From an uncultured bacterium (GTDB taxonomy: Bacteria > Verrucomicrobiota > Lentisphaeria > Victivallales > UBA1829), in contig CASEYW010000133.1 of the NCBI GenBank assembly GCA_949292215.1, positions 1-54,785 of the forward strand: a stretch of DNA of 54,785 nt. Direction: 5' to 3'. Of this stretch, positions 9,276-17,867 are shown piece after piece (the stretch's first letter is position 1; every line of letters begins with the position of its first letter). Below the pieces are notes generated by a model. That model saw only the letters and a list, made by a program, of their open reading frames with translations, searched no databases and was not told the DNA's origin. The position numbers were made by a program, and so were the translations under genes.

Positions 9276-10296
9276 GAGTTTCTCCTTTTTTGGGATTGCA
9301 GTCGGTTTCGGCGCCCTCCAGAGTCATCGGGATGATCGACCAGCGGACGGGACTTTCCGGGTTCTGAATTTTTTCGATCAGGCGCGTTACGGCAATGCGC
9401 CCCATTTCGTATGGTTTGGAACAGAGACAGGGACGGTTGATTCTTGCCGGGTTGTGATCGAAGCTCAGCAGGAACACATCTTCCGGGACTTGGAACCCGT
9501 TTTGTTTCAGAATGGTTTCCACAGCGTTTGCGGAGTCGTTGAATCCAACCACAATCGCTTCTGGCAGATCTTTTTCCGAGACCCACTGAAGAATCATTTC
9601 GATGAAGGAACTGATATCCGTGTTTCGGACGAGGCGCAGGTCCGAAGGTCTGATTTCCATGCCCTGCATCCGGAAGAAATATTCAAAACCTGCGTAACGA
9701 TCCAGATTGTGACGGGAGAGCATGAATCCGACTCTCCGGTATCCGCGGGCAATCAGGAATCGTGCTCCTTCGATGCCGCATTCAAAATTATCCGGGGAGA
9801 CGAGATCCTCATCCCGTCCGACAGAAATATCTCCGGAAATGACCAGATAAGGGATTCCGTTTTCTTTCAGTTCCCTGCGGAGATGTTCCGTCGGATACCC
9901 GAGGAGAATGGCGCCCCTGCCGGAAATTTCTCTTGTCAGCTCTTCTGCTCCGGCGGAAAGGGTGCTTGTCTGAATCCGGTAGCAGGTTCCGGAGGCGGCG
10001 TCTGCGGCGCCCTGAAGGATCCGGCTGAAGAAATCAAGTGCGAAAGGATCTCTTTGTTCCGGAAGCGGACACATGACGAGGTCCAGAACCGTTTTTTCCA
10101 GAGGTGCGGTACTCTCCGCTTTTCCTGTTTCGGGTCTGTAGCCCAGTTCGCGCAGCGCATTCTGAACGAGTTCCCGCGTGGAGTCGCTGATCCCCGGATG
10201 ACGGCTGAGAACCCGGGAGACCGTCGACTGGGACACTCCGGCTTTCAGTGCCACGTCCGTCATGTTTACGGAATTTGCATGTCGCTTGATTCTCAT
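9268..10296 (-). CDS. LacI family transcriptional regulator
   Basis: A 342-residue LacI regulator. The N-terminal helix-turn-helix is [20 protein letters not shown] (about 12-31), followed by the hinge region and a sugar-sensing domain (about 65-335). ATG 10296 has AAGGAT ten bases upstream and a good promoter. It is the first gene of the operon with the pseudopilin (8-bp overlap) and the glycosidase at 5513, so it most likely represses them until a specific sugar is present. Confidence 0.92.
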   Translation of the reverse strand: MRIKRHANSVNMTDVALKAGVSQSTVSRVLSRHPGISDSTRELVQNALRELGYRPETGKAESTAPLEKTVLDLVMCPLPEQRDPFALDFFSRILQGAADAASGTCYRIQTSTLSAGAEELTREISGRGAILLGYPTEHLRRELKENGIPYLVISGDISVGRDEDLVSPDNFECGIEGARFLIARGYRRVGFMLSRHNLDRYAGFEYFFRMQGMEIRPSDLRLVRNTDISSFIEMILQWVSEKDLPEAIVVGFNDSANAVETILKQNGFQVPEDVFLLSFDHNPARINRPCLCSKPYEMGRIAVTRLIEKIQNPESPVRWSIIPMTLEGAETDCNPKKGETHA

Positions 10297-10328
10297 TCTT
10301 TTTATCCTTGTTTTCTTCTTTCTTTTTC

Positions 10329-10357
10329 ATTATAACACAGAGTGCATAAAAAAGCAA
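10329..10357 (-). promoter_or_regulatory. Promoter of the LacI-pseudopilin-glycosidase operon
   Basis: Minus strand -35 TTGCTT (10357-10352), 17-bp spacer, -10 TATAAT (10334-10329), about 33 bases before the LacI start codon. The AT-rich upstream DNA contains several TGCAT/ATGCA elements that may be operators. Confidence 0.75.
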
Positions 10358-10446
10358 GAGCGGAATTTATGAAAATGCAAAAATAATTAATAAAAATGCA
10401 TAATATTGGATTTTGTAACCTTGATTTGTGCTTGCATATTAATGCA
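10345..10446. repeat. Cluster of TGCAT/ATGCA elements, candidate LacI operators
   Basis: The pentamer ATGCA/TGCAT recurs in this AT-rich stretch. The clearest copy is the inverted repeat TGCAT-ATTA-ATGCA at 10433-10446. Others lie at about 10344, 10374, 10396 and 10454. The rest of 10360-10630 shows no convincing gene: an open frame that continues into lepB has no family resemblance and no ribosome binding site. Confidence 0.35.
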
Positions 10447-10630
10447 TTAAATTTTTGCAAAAAAGTGAATATGATGAAAGCGCGGAGAAGGAAAAGGTTG
10501 ATTCCTGGAAATTCCGCCTGTTCGGACGCAGCCAGGACGCTGTTTGTATGGAACTTTTTTCATGAAAATGCTGTTTTTAAACATGTTCTGCGGATGGAAA
10601 GGGAAAGAGATCAAAACCTCTTTCCAACGG

Positions 10631-10659
10631 TTGACTATTCCGCAGAGGTATGCCATATT
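10631..10659 (+). promoter_or_regulatory. Promoter for lepB and its partner
   Basis: TTGACT (10631-10636), 17-bp spacer, CATATT (10654-10659), giving a transcript start near 10666 and a leader of about 24 bases before the lepB ATG at 10690. Confidence 0.65.
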
Positions 10660-10689
10660 ACAGCAACAAAGCTAATGAGACGGAGACTT

Positions 10690-11193
10690 ATGGATATCAG
10701 AGAAAGAATCAACGCATTTGTTTTTCCGAAGATGAATCGGACGTTTGCGATTCGTCTTGCCATTACGGTGGCGGTCTGCTTTCTTTTTTTCAAATTTATC
10801 TGCAAGCCGGTCTTTCTGAGCGGAGGAAGCATGGAGCCGAATTATCACAACGGAACCTTGAATTTCTGTTGGACTCCGACTTATTTTTTCCGCTCGCCCC
10901 GTAAGGGGGATGTGGTTGCGCTGCGCTATGAAGGGGACCGTGTCATGCTTCTGAAACGGATTGTTGCCAACGCGGGCGATACTGTGGAATTTCGGAATGG
11001 AACGCTTTTTGTCAATGGGGAAGCTGTTCGGGAACCGTATGTGAAGTACAATGAGGGCCGCTGGAATCTTCCTCTCCGGAGAGTTGCGCCGGGGTGCGTG
11101 TATGTCGTCGGCGACAACCGGGGAATGCCGATTGAGCAGCATAAATTCGGTGAAATCCGTAAAAACAGAATTCAAGGAACTTTGCTTTTATGA
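10690..11193 (+). CDS. lepB: Signal peptidase I
   Basis: A 167-residue membrane-anchored peptidase that removes Sec/Tat signal peptides at the outer face of the inner membrane. One N-terminal membrane helix (about 19-38) is followed by the catalytic Ser47 in SGGSMEP, the general-base Lys89 in LLKRIVA and the VVGDNR box near 145. It is short compared with E. coli LepB and resembles the compact bacterial form. ATG 10690 is chosen for CGGAG four bases upstream and a position just after a promoter; the longer in-frame start would overlap the promoter. Its stop overlaps the next start as ATGA, so the two are translationally coupled. Confidence 0.9.
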   Translation: MDIRERINAFVFPKMNRTFAIRLAITVAVCFLFFKFICKPVFLSGGSMEPNYHNGTLNFCWTPTYFFRSPRKGDVVALRYEGDRVMLLKRIVANAGDTVEFRNGTLFVNGEAVREPYVKYNEGRWNLPLRRVAPGCVYVVGDNRGMPIEQHKFGEIRKNRIQGTLLL

Positions 11194-11705
11194 ACAGAAA
11201 ACTGTTGATTGCCGTTCTTGGAATTGTCCTTCTCTGCGCCGGAGGATTTTTGCTCTGGAAATCTCTGTTTTCGGAGTCGCCCGAAACACAGATCCGCCGG
11301 ACCTTTCAGGAACTTTCCGCCACGGTCGGAAAGAACGGAAAGGAGGGGTTGATCGTTGCAATGGAAAAAGCTCGTGACGCCGCCAAATTTTTCGACGAAA
11401 CCTGCACCTTGAAACTCGACCGTGTTCCACATGGTGTCGGCATCATGAGCCGTCAGGACATTACCGCGAATACTCTGACTCTCCGCAACTATTTCCAAAC
11501 CATGAAGATTACATTTTACGACATGGAAATCCTCGTGGAGAAGGACCGTCCGGAGGCTCAGACCACTTTTACTGCGGTGTTTGAAGGAACTCCCTCTTCC
11601 GGGCGTTCGGTGAAAGAGACGAAGGAGATGGATGCCGGACTGGTCAACAAGGATGGCCGCTGGCTCCTGAAATCGCTTGCCTTCCGTGATGTCATCCGGA
11701 AATAG
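11190..11705 (+). CDS. Membrane-anchored protein of unknown function, coupled to lepB
   Basis: A 171-residue protein with an N-terminal hydrophobic segment (about 5-25), probably an uncleaved anchor, and a periplasmic domain with alternating helices and strands that could be NTF2-like (it ends DGRWLLKSLAF, common in such folds). The family is not recognised with confidence. The four-base ATGA overlap with lepB suggests joint function or shared dosage. Its 3' end overlaps the convergent methyltransferase gene by 14 bp. Confidence 0.75.
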   Translation: MNRKLLIAVLGIVLLCAGGFLLWKSLFSESPETQIRRTFQELSATVGKNGKEGLIVAMEKARDAAKFFDETCTLKLDRVPHGVGIMSRQDITANTLTLRNYFQTMKITFYDMEILVEKDRPEAQTTFTAVFEGTPSSGRSVKETKEMDAGLVNKDGRWLLKSLAFRDVIRK

Positions 11706-12780
11706 CGCTTCTGTCTTCCGATGCGCACCGGCAGGCGGCGACATACGCCTCCATGTTTTCCCATGGCACTTCCGGCTCGACAAGATGCGTCGGCGTACAG
11801 AGCAGTCCGCCCTTGGGACCGGCGATCTTGAGGTTCCGCAGAACAACTTCCCGGACTTCAGCCGGCGAGCCGAACGGCAGAGTGGTCTGGGTGCCGAGAG
11901 TTCCCCAGAAGGAGAGACGGTCGCCATAGGCGTCATGAATCTCCTTGAAGTCCATACATTCCGGCTGAACCGGATTCAGAACGTCGATTCCCGCCTCGAT
12001 CAGGTCTTCAATGAAAGGAGTTACATACCCGCAGGAGTGGTAGGTGATGAGAAGATCCGGATTCACACGTTTTGCCGCATCAATCACCCGTTTCAGGCGC
12101 GGTTTCAGATGAGCCCGGTACAGTTCGAGGGACATCATGATGGTGTGCTGCATTCCGATGTCGTCGCCCAGACGGATGAAGTCAAGCCCGGCTGCCGCGA
12201 ATGCCGCCGCACGTTTTTCTGCAAGAACGGTGATCCGTTCCAGATGACTGATTGTCATGGGGTCGTCTGTCATCATGCCGATCATCATCTCCTCCATGCT
12301 CCGCATGTACCAGGCACATTCCCAGATGGTGCACTCCATGCTGACTGAGGCAGCGAGGCCGCGTGCATGGATGGTTTCCACTTCCTTCCGGCAGTGTTCG
12401 AGCTGTGATTCATCAAATTCCGGATACGGGTATGCGTCAAATTCCTCCTGCGAACTGAACTGTTTCATCGGGTGGTACATCCGGCTCATGTGCATGGATT
12501 CCGGTGTCTTTTCATGCGCAGTTCCCCAGATGGAGAAGGTGGTATCCGGAAGAAAGTCGATGCCGGCATAATAACGAGTCCAGTCTGTTTCCTTCTGACG
12601 GAGAAAATTGCTTCTGACTTCCCGGGAGGGAAAGTCAAAAAATTCCCGGTAGTCATCGCCGTTGCCGGGATGATGGCGAAGGAATTTTTCCACCATCGCC
12701 GGGGAGAGTGCAAAATCGACCGGAACGGTTTCATATCCGTTCCTCCTCCATAAGCTTAACAGATTTTCACGCGGAGTCAT
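11692..12780 (-). CDS. Uroporphyrinogen decarboxylase-family corrinoid methyltransferase
   Basis: A 362-residue TIM-barrel protein of the URO-D/MtaA-like group. It has the zinc site of cobamide-dependent methyltransferases: His248 and Cys250 in TYHSCG and a downstream Cys325 in LLCTPTH. These enzymes move a methyl group between a corrinoid protein and a substrate or acceptor; they are not heme enzymes. ATG 12780 has AAGGA, and the gene is last in a five-gene operon with its corrinoid protein, a second URO-D protein, a corrinoid activator and DUF1638. The methyl donor or acceptor cannot be told from sequence. Confidence 0.85.
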   Translation of the reverse strand: MTPRENLLSLWRRNGYETVPVDFALSPAMVEKFLRHHPGNGDDYREFFDFPSREVRSNFLRQKETDWTRYYAGIDFLPDTTFSIWGTAHEKTPESMHMSRMYHPMKQFSSQEEFDAYPYPEFDESQLEHCRKEVETIHARGLAASVSMECTIWECAWYMRSMEEMMIGMMTDDPMTISHLERITVLAEKRAAAFAAAGLDFIRLGDDIGMQHTIMMSLELYRAHLKPRLKRVIDAAKRVNPDLLITYHSCGYVTPFIEDLIEAGIDVLNPVQPECMDFKEIHDAYGDRLSFWGTLGTQTTLPFGSPAEVREVVLRNLKIAGPKGGLLCTPTHLVEPEVPWENMEAYVAACRCASEDRSAISG

Positions 12781-12792
12781 TGTTGCAGGTCC

Positions 12793-13527
12793 TTATTTTG
12801 TTGAATCTGGCGGTACGGAACGGACGATCCGGTCCCAGTCGCCGACCTGCCGGATCATTTCGCCGGGTTTCACGATCAGGAATTCCTCATCGTTCCATGA
12901 ACCGGAGAGCAGAGCGCGGATCAGATGCAGGGACCCTTCCAGTGTTTTGAACGGGCGGCCCTCTTGTTCCGCATGTTCGCGGCAGCATTCCATTGCTTCG
13001 GCACAGGGGATTTCCGGAGTCTGGATGAAGTAGATCGGACGAAGTTCCCCATCCAGTTTCGGGTGCATAGCCTCATAGATATAGCGGGCATCCTCTTCGC
13101 CGTACTGCTCAACGAGAGCTTCCCAGCCGTCGCCGAGGATCATTTCCCCGTCGGAGAAATAGTAGTTTCCATGTTCCACGAAACCGATGGACCCGAACGG
13201 GGTGCTTGGCATCGGAGAGAAGATCTCTTCGAAGCGCTTGCGGCTCCCGAGGAGAATGCCGCAGCAGTCGTGACTGCGCGGAATAACCACGGGAATGGAA
13301 CGGGCGCAGAGTCCTTCGGCGGCGCTTCCGCAGAGTCCGTAGGCGAGCAGAACGGCGTCAAATTCCGGAGCGGAATCGATTTTTTCCTGAAGTTTCTTCC
13401 GCAGTTCCGCCGGATGGGCGTGCTCTCCGAGCTCCAGAAATTCGATGGTCAGGTGGTGGGGCGATTCCATTGCCGCATATTTGAGTTCATGGGAGAAGAC
13501 ATTGCAGGATATGACTTTGAATTTCAT
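12793..13527 (-). CDS. DUF1638 family protein
   Basis: A 244-residue soluble protein with the DUF1638 signatures YGLCGSAAEGL and PRSHDCCGILLG. Members of this family often lie beside corrinoid methyltransferases, and a role in handling the cofactor or activating the system is suspected but unproven. The conserved Cys and His residues could bind metal or corrinoid. The start overlaps the activator gene stop by an ATGA, so expression is coupled. Confidence 0.82.
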   Translation of the reverse strand: MKFKVISCNVFSHELKYAAMESPHHLTIEFLELGEHAHPAELRKKLQEKIDSAPEFDAVLLAYGLCGSAAEGLCARSIPVVIPRSHDCCGILLGSRKRFEEIFSPMPSTPFGSIGFVEHGNYYFSDGEMILGDGWEALVEQYGEEDARYIYEAMHPKLDGELRPIYFIQTPEIPCAEAMECCREHAEQEGRPFKTLEGSLHLIRALLSGSWNDEEFLIVKPGEMIRQVGDWDRIVRSVPPDSTK

Positions 13528-14960
13528 GGCAGCATCAATCCATCGATATAGTTGTTTTCGAATTCGGGCAGTGTGTTCAGCGGGAGTTCATGCGGTTCAG
13601 CGGAAAGCTGTTCCAGTTCGGGGAGTTTTTCCGGTGCCGCAGCCAGTTCCGCCGCACCCGCGAGGCTGGTGTTGCCGACGATGCAGCACTCCACTTCCGG
13701 AAGCATTCCAATTGCTTTGGCATTTGCAAGATCGAGATAGCGGGCGAATCCCCCGGCGAGCAGGATCCGTTTCAGCGGTGTCCCGCAGTAATCCGCAAGG
13801 GTCCGGATTCCGGCGGCAACGGCAGCCTTTGCTTTCAGCAGATGGGAGATCTCTTCTTCGCTGATGGACAGCGTATCCGTGAATAGGAAACGTTCCGCTT
13901 CCGGCTGGAGACGCCCGAACTCGTTCAGTCGTTCGGTTTTGCGCATGACTGCGAGAAAATCGATCATGGCAGACCCGCAGAGCCCTTTGGCATTTCCTCC
14001 ACCGAGAACGGAAAAAGTTCCGTCCGGGAAATAATGGTCGACAGCACCTGCGACGGCACGGCTTCCACAGGGAATTCCCCCGCCTTCAAAAGCCGGCCCC
14101 GCTGCCGCTGCCGTGCAGAAAATTCCTTCGGAGGTCCGGAAGACGATTTCGCAGTTCGTTCCGACATCGACCAGCATTTCCCCCGGCTGAGGATTGGTCC
14201 GGGCGATTCCGGCAACCAGATCCCCGCCCACATACCCGGCAACTGCCGGCATGGTCAGAACCGGAATGTCCGGCGGAGCCGAAATCAGCCCGAATTCAGA
14301 CGCCGAACGGACCGGAAAACAGCGCGTCGGCGGAAGAAACGGCATCGTGCCGACCGGAGTCGGGTCAATCCCGTGAAACAGCAGGCTCATGACTGTGTTG
14401 CCTGCAACGGCGATCCGGACGCAGTCCGACGCATCCAGTTCCGCAAGCAGTCTGCTGATTGTATTTGTGACAGCCTTCCGTTCCTCTTCCAGTGCTTCGG
14501 GCGAACTTCCTGCATGAACGATCCGTGAGATCACATTGTCGCCAAATCGGCTCTGTTCGTTGAACGCACTGGCACGGGCGGCGATGGTTCCGTTGACAAG
14601 TTTTACTGCGGCGACCGTGGTCGTGCCGATGTCGATGCCGATTACAGGAGCTTGAACGCGGGGTGGGGGCGCGCCTGTCCACTCCGCAAGAATGTTTCCC
14701 GCGGAGGAACGCTGTGAAGAGTCCGGAATCTCAACGCTTCCGTTTTCACTTTCCAGAACGGTCCGACATGCCTTTGCGAAAATTCCAGGCGGAGAAACGG
14801 AAATCTGTTTGCCGTCAATGCGATACGTTCCGGAGAGGAGCTGAACGCGGCAGCGTCCGCAGCTTCCGTTTCCGCCGCAGCGCAAATCCAGCGGACAGCC
14901 TTGCGCTTCCAGAAGGTCTGCGAGAGTTTCGGTCTTCCGTCTGCTGAGTTCCAGTTTCAT
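13524..14960 (-). CDS. Reductive activator of corrinoid proteins (RACo-like, ASKHA ATPase with 2Fe-2S domain)
   Basis: A 478-residue protein. The N-terminal ferredoxin domain has Cys28, Cys34, Cys37 and Cys65 (CGGNGSCGRC plus KAC), a 2Fe-2S pattern. The actin-like ATPase part begins near 105 with VIGIDIGTTTVAAVKL and includes the later GGDLVAG and LLAGGFARYL loops. RACo proteins use ATP to reduce inactive Co(II) corrinoid back to Co(I). It overlaps both neighbours by 4 bp, tying it to the corrinoid operon. Confidence 0.9.
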   Translation of the reverse strand: MKLELSRRKTETLADLLEAQGCPLDLRCGGNGSCGRCRVQLLSGTYRIDGKQISVSPPGIFAKACRTVLESENGSVEIPDSSQRSSAGNILAEWTGAPPPRVQAPVIGIDIGTTTVAAVKLVNGTIAARASAFNEQSRFGDNVISRIVHAGSSPEALEEERKAVTNTISRLLAELDASDCVRIAVAGNTVMSLLFHGIDPTPVGTMPFLPPTRCFPVRSASEFGLISAPPDIPVLTMPAVAGYVGGDLVAGIARTNPQPGEMLVDVGTNCEIVFRTSEGIFCTAAAAGPAFEGGGIPCGSRAVAGAVDHYFPDGTFSVLGGGNAKGLCGSAMIDFLAVMRKTERLNEFGRLQPEAERFLFTDTLSISEEEISHLLKAKAAVAAGIRTLADYCGTPLKRILLAGGFARYLDLANAKAIGMLPEVECCIVGNTSLAGAAELAAAPEKLPELEQLSAEPHELPLNTLPEFENNYIDGLMLP

Positions 14961-16045
14961 GAAGGATAGGTCCCGATCCGGAGTCCGTTTTCAAGGAAAT
15001 AGCGGTAGCAGTCGTAGTCTGTGGATTCCGGGATGGAGTGATCGGAGTGGAGAATGAATCCGTTTTTCTGCATGACGATCGGCACTTTGCTTTCGAGTTC
15101 GTGCAGAATTCCGGGACGGTCGTTCTTCGTGATCGGGCGCACATCGAGTCCGCCCATGAGAGCGATTTTGTCTCCGAAATGGTCATAGATGCGGAGAAGA
15201 TCCATTCCCGCTTTGACCTCCATCGCCTGAAGACAGTCGATTCCCGCTTCGACCATGCCAGGCAGGAGCGGTTCGACAAATCCGCAGGAGTGCATGAGAA
15301 CCGGAAGCCCGAGATCGTGTGCGAACGCGATGGTCTTTGCATGGGCCGGCTGAATGAGTTCCCGGTACATCTCCGGCGACATGAAGGGACGTCCTTTGAA
15401 TCCCATGTCTTCGAAGAACCAGATTCCATCGGGTTTTCCCTCTTCCGCGATCAGGATTTCCATCAGATGAATCCAGAGATCGGCATAGGTTTCGACCATG
15501 TCCTTGACCCAGTCGGGATCAAGCGCCATGCCCATGAGGAAGTTTTCATGCCCGCAGATCGGGTGAATGGATTCAAAGACATTGACGCCTGCCCAGCAGA
15601 AGAAGCGTCCTTTTTCCTCACAGTGGCGCTTGTCTCTGCGATAGCTTTCAAAGGCGATGCGTTTCCGTTCCGGAAGCAGGAAAGGTTTAGCCTTTTCCTC
15701 CCAGTCGGCTCGATCTGTGATCGCGTAGCCGAGGTGTTCTGGTGTGGTGTCGTGGCCTTTGTACCGGCGCATGGTGGCTCCGTTGCCGTCGAGAAAGGTT
15801 CTGGTGTCCTCATCTTCCGCTATAAGCTTGTCCTGCATGTCCGGATTGATTTTAAGATTGAAGGTCCAGTTCATGGCAATGTCGAGGTTGAAATGGTCCT
15901 CCGGAGATTCTCCTGCGGGGAAGGTTCCCTGTTCCACCCAGTGGGAGATGGTGTGGGTCCAGAATTGTTCCATGACGGCGATCCGGTCGACCGGAAGATG
16001 CTTCAATTGTCGGGCAACCCGTTCTTTTCCAGTGAGTTCTGTCAT
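14957..16045 (-). CDS. Second URO-D-family corrinoid methyltransferase
   Basis: A 362-residue URO-D/MtaA-like protein. The zinc motif is His252 and Cys254 (LMHSCG). The third ligand position, usually a Cys near residue 325, reads FILHSDHSIP here, so His or Asp would have to serve or zinc is not held. It is not a close copy of the other methyltransferase (11692-12780), which suggests one acts on the methylated substrate and the other on the acceptor. ATG 16045 with GGAGG is preferred over longer in-frame starts that overlap the corrinoid gene. Confidence 0.85.
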   Translation of the reverse strand: MTELTGKERVARQLKHLPVDRIAVMEQFWTHTISHWVEQGTFPAGESPEDHFNLDIAMNWTFNLKINPDMQDKLIAEDEDTRTFLDGNGATMRRYKGHDTTPEHLGYAITDRADWEEKAKPFLLPERKRIAFESYRRDKRHCEEKGRFFCWAGVNVFESIHPICGHENFLMGMALDPDWVKDMVETYADLWIHLMEILIAEEGKPDGIWFFEDMGFKGRPFMSPEMYRELIQPAHAKTIAFAHDLGLPVLMHSCGFVEPLLPGMVEAGIDCLQAMEVKAGMDLLRIYDHFGDKIALMGGLDVRPITKNDRPGILHELESKVPIVMQKNGFILHSDHSIPESTDYDCYRYFLENGLRIGTYPS

Positions 16046-16082
16046 AACAGCCTCCAGGGGGTATCCGTTCGGTGATGCTCGA

Positions 16083-16709
16083 TCAGCAGGCGCGGTGATA
16101 GAGGGAGTCGACCAGTTTGACGGCGCCGTTGGCGTCTTCGCTGTATCCGTCGGCGCCGATTTCGTCGGCGAATGCCTGCGTGACGGGGGCTCCGCCGACG
16201 ATGACCTTGACATTCGTTCCCTTGAAGTGCTCGACGACTTCCTTCATGTAAGGCATGGTTGTCGTGAGCAGGGAGCTGCATGCAACGATATCCGCACCCT
16301 GTTTTACGGCGTTGTCATATTTCGCGGTGTCGCAGTTGACGCCGAGGTCGATGACATCATATCCCGCTCCCTTCAGCATGATGGCAACGAGATTTTTGCC
16401 GATGTCATGGAGATCTCCCTTGACCGTTCCGATGGCGATCTTGCCGATGGATTTCCGTCCGCTTGCGGCAATGAGCGGTTCGATGAGAGCCAGACCGGTC
16501 TGCATGGCGCGAGCAGCAATGAGAAGTTCCGGGACATAGGCTTCATTCCGGGAGAACTTGTCGCCGATTTCCCGCATGGCGGGAATCATTCCTTCGTCGA
16601 GAAGGCGGTTGATGTCCTCTTTTTCCTCAAGGGCGGCTTGAACGATTGCAGTCACGTCGTTCCGTTTTCCTTTGATGATTGCGGTACGCAGCGCTCCAAA
16701 ATCTGTCAT
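16083..16709 (-). CDS. Corrinoid (B12-binding) methyltransferase subunit
   Basis: A 208-residue MtaC/MtbC-like protein. A helical cap domain (1-85) is followed by a Rossmann-like B12 domain with the cobalt ligand motif D99-LHDIG104 (DxHxxG), a SSLLTTTM loop near 145 and VGGAPVT near 171. It carries the methyl group between the two methyltransferases. ATG 16709 has AAGGAG ten bases upstream. It is the first gene of the corrinoid operon and is divergent from the AraC regulator. Confidence 0.93.
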   Translation of the reverse strand: MTDFGALRTAIIKGKRNDVTAIVQAALEEKEDINRLLDEGMIPAMREIGDKFSRNEAYVPELLIAARAMQTGLALIEPLIAASGRKSIGKIAIGTVKGDLHDIGKNLVAIMLKGAGYDVIDLGVNCDTAKYDNAVKQGADIVACSSLLTTTMPYMKEVVEHFKGTNVKVIVGGAPVTQAFADEIGADGYSEDANGAVKLVDSLYHRAC

Positions 16710-16862
16710 GGTCAATCTCCTTATTTTGCGGATTTTCTTACGACCTTGTTGCAGTTTGATGATTCCGTTTTGCCGTTTGCTTTCCTTCTCTTGTTCCTGG
16801 AAGAAGAGCAACAGTTCTTCCTGTTTTATCGTAATTTATGCGGGGAAAAGAAAAATATCTTC

Positions 16863-16891
16863 TTGTATTTTGAAAAGTTTTGCTCTATATT
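16863..16891 (+). promoter_or_regulatory. Promoter placed for a leaderless araC-type transcript
   Basis: TTGTAT (16863-16868), 17-bp spacer, TATATT (16886-16891). The ATG is at 16900, only 8 bases past the -10, and no ribosome binding site is present. The remaining part of the 190-bp divergent region must hold the corrinoid operon promoter, which I could not identify with confidence. Confidence 0.55.
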
Positions 16892-16899
16892 AATTTATC

Positions 16900-17826
16900 A
16901 TGCAGACAATTACTCTGGAACTGGACAATTTCATCAACCCGGCCGTTGGAGCGGAGGTATCGTTTCATTCCATCAGCTGGAACCGGGAGCATAAGCAGAC
17001 GTCGATCCCCAGCGGCGGCAATCTGCATTATCACTCTCTGCCCTCCGGAGGAACGGTTCCGCATACTCACGAGTTCGGAGAACTGATTTTTATTCTTTCC
17101 GGTTCGATTGTTCATCATGTCAACGGGGAGAGGCAGCTTCTGGAAGCGAATGATGTCGCTTTTGTCCGTCCGAGCGACCTGCATGGTTTTCTCCCGCCGG
17201 AGAAAGGCGAACACTGCGAATTGCTTCTGCTGTCCTTCTGTCTGGAATTTTTCTATACGCTCAGCCAGTATCTGGAAAATGACGAATTTCTTCATCGCTA
17301 CACGGAAAGTGTTCTGCCTGCGGTATGCCGTCTGCCGGAGAATCTGATGAATGAGCTCTCCCTGCAGCTTTTGAATTTGAATGCTCAGAATCTTGCGCCT
17401 TCGCTCCGGAAGATCCGTTTCAAGATGCTTCTGCTCCAGCTTTTCACGCGCTGCTTTCTGGATACGGACCGTTCCGCGAATCCCGCTGCTCCGGAGTGGC
17501 TGAACATGCTGTGCGCCCGTATGAAACAGCCGGAAAACTTCATTCCCGGACTGAAACGGATGCAGAAACTTTCCGGTTACACGCCGGAGTATCTCTGCAA
17601 GACCTTCCGCAAATACCTCGGGCAGAGTCCGACGGAATTCATCAACGAGCTGCGCATCAACCACGCCGCGCGTCTGCTGGCGGATTCCGATCTGGGAATT
17701 TCCGAGATTGCATTCGAATTGAAATTTCAGAGTTTGAGCCGGTTTTACCATCTGTTCAAACGGCAGTATGCCTGTACGCCGGTTGAGTACCGGAAGCGTG
17801 CGCTTTCCGCCAAACGTCTGCTTTGA
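16900..17826 (+). CDS. AraC family regulator with cupin sensor domain
   Basis: A 308-residue regulator. The N-terminal cupin part (about 25-110) contains THEFGELIFILSG and HHVNGE. The C-terminal AraC DNA-binding domain (about 205-300) has two helix-turn-helices (the second in GISEIAFELKFQSLSRFYHLF). It is divergent from the corrinoid operon and the likely regulator of it. The start is fixed by the cupin fold beginning soon after; there is no Shine-Dalgarno sequence, and the promoter position predicts a leaderless mRNA. Confidence 0.9.
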   Translation: MQTITLELDNFINPAVGAEVSFHSISWNREHKQTSIPSGGNLHYHSLPSGGTVPHTHEFGELIFILSGSIVHHVNGERQLLEANDVAFVRPSDLHGFLPPEKGEHCELLLLSFCLEFFYTLSQYLENDEFLHRYTESVLPAVCRLPENLMNELSLQLLNLNAQNLAPSLRKIRFKMLLLQLFTRCFLDTDRSANPAAPEWLNMLCARMKQPENFIPGLKRMQKLSGYTPEYLCKTFRKYLGQSPTEFINELRINHAARLLADSDLGISEIAFELKFQSLSRFYHLFKRQYACTPVEYRKRALSAKRLL

Positions 17827-17867
17827 ATACACGTTTCCGGTCTCTGGATTTTCTTGCCGCGCGCAGA

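Noticed and set aside
10396..10689. N-terminal extension of lepB by 98 codons
   Set aside because: It would read through a good promoter at 10631-10659 and adds residues unlike any signal peptidase; ATG 10690 has its own ribosome binding site.
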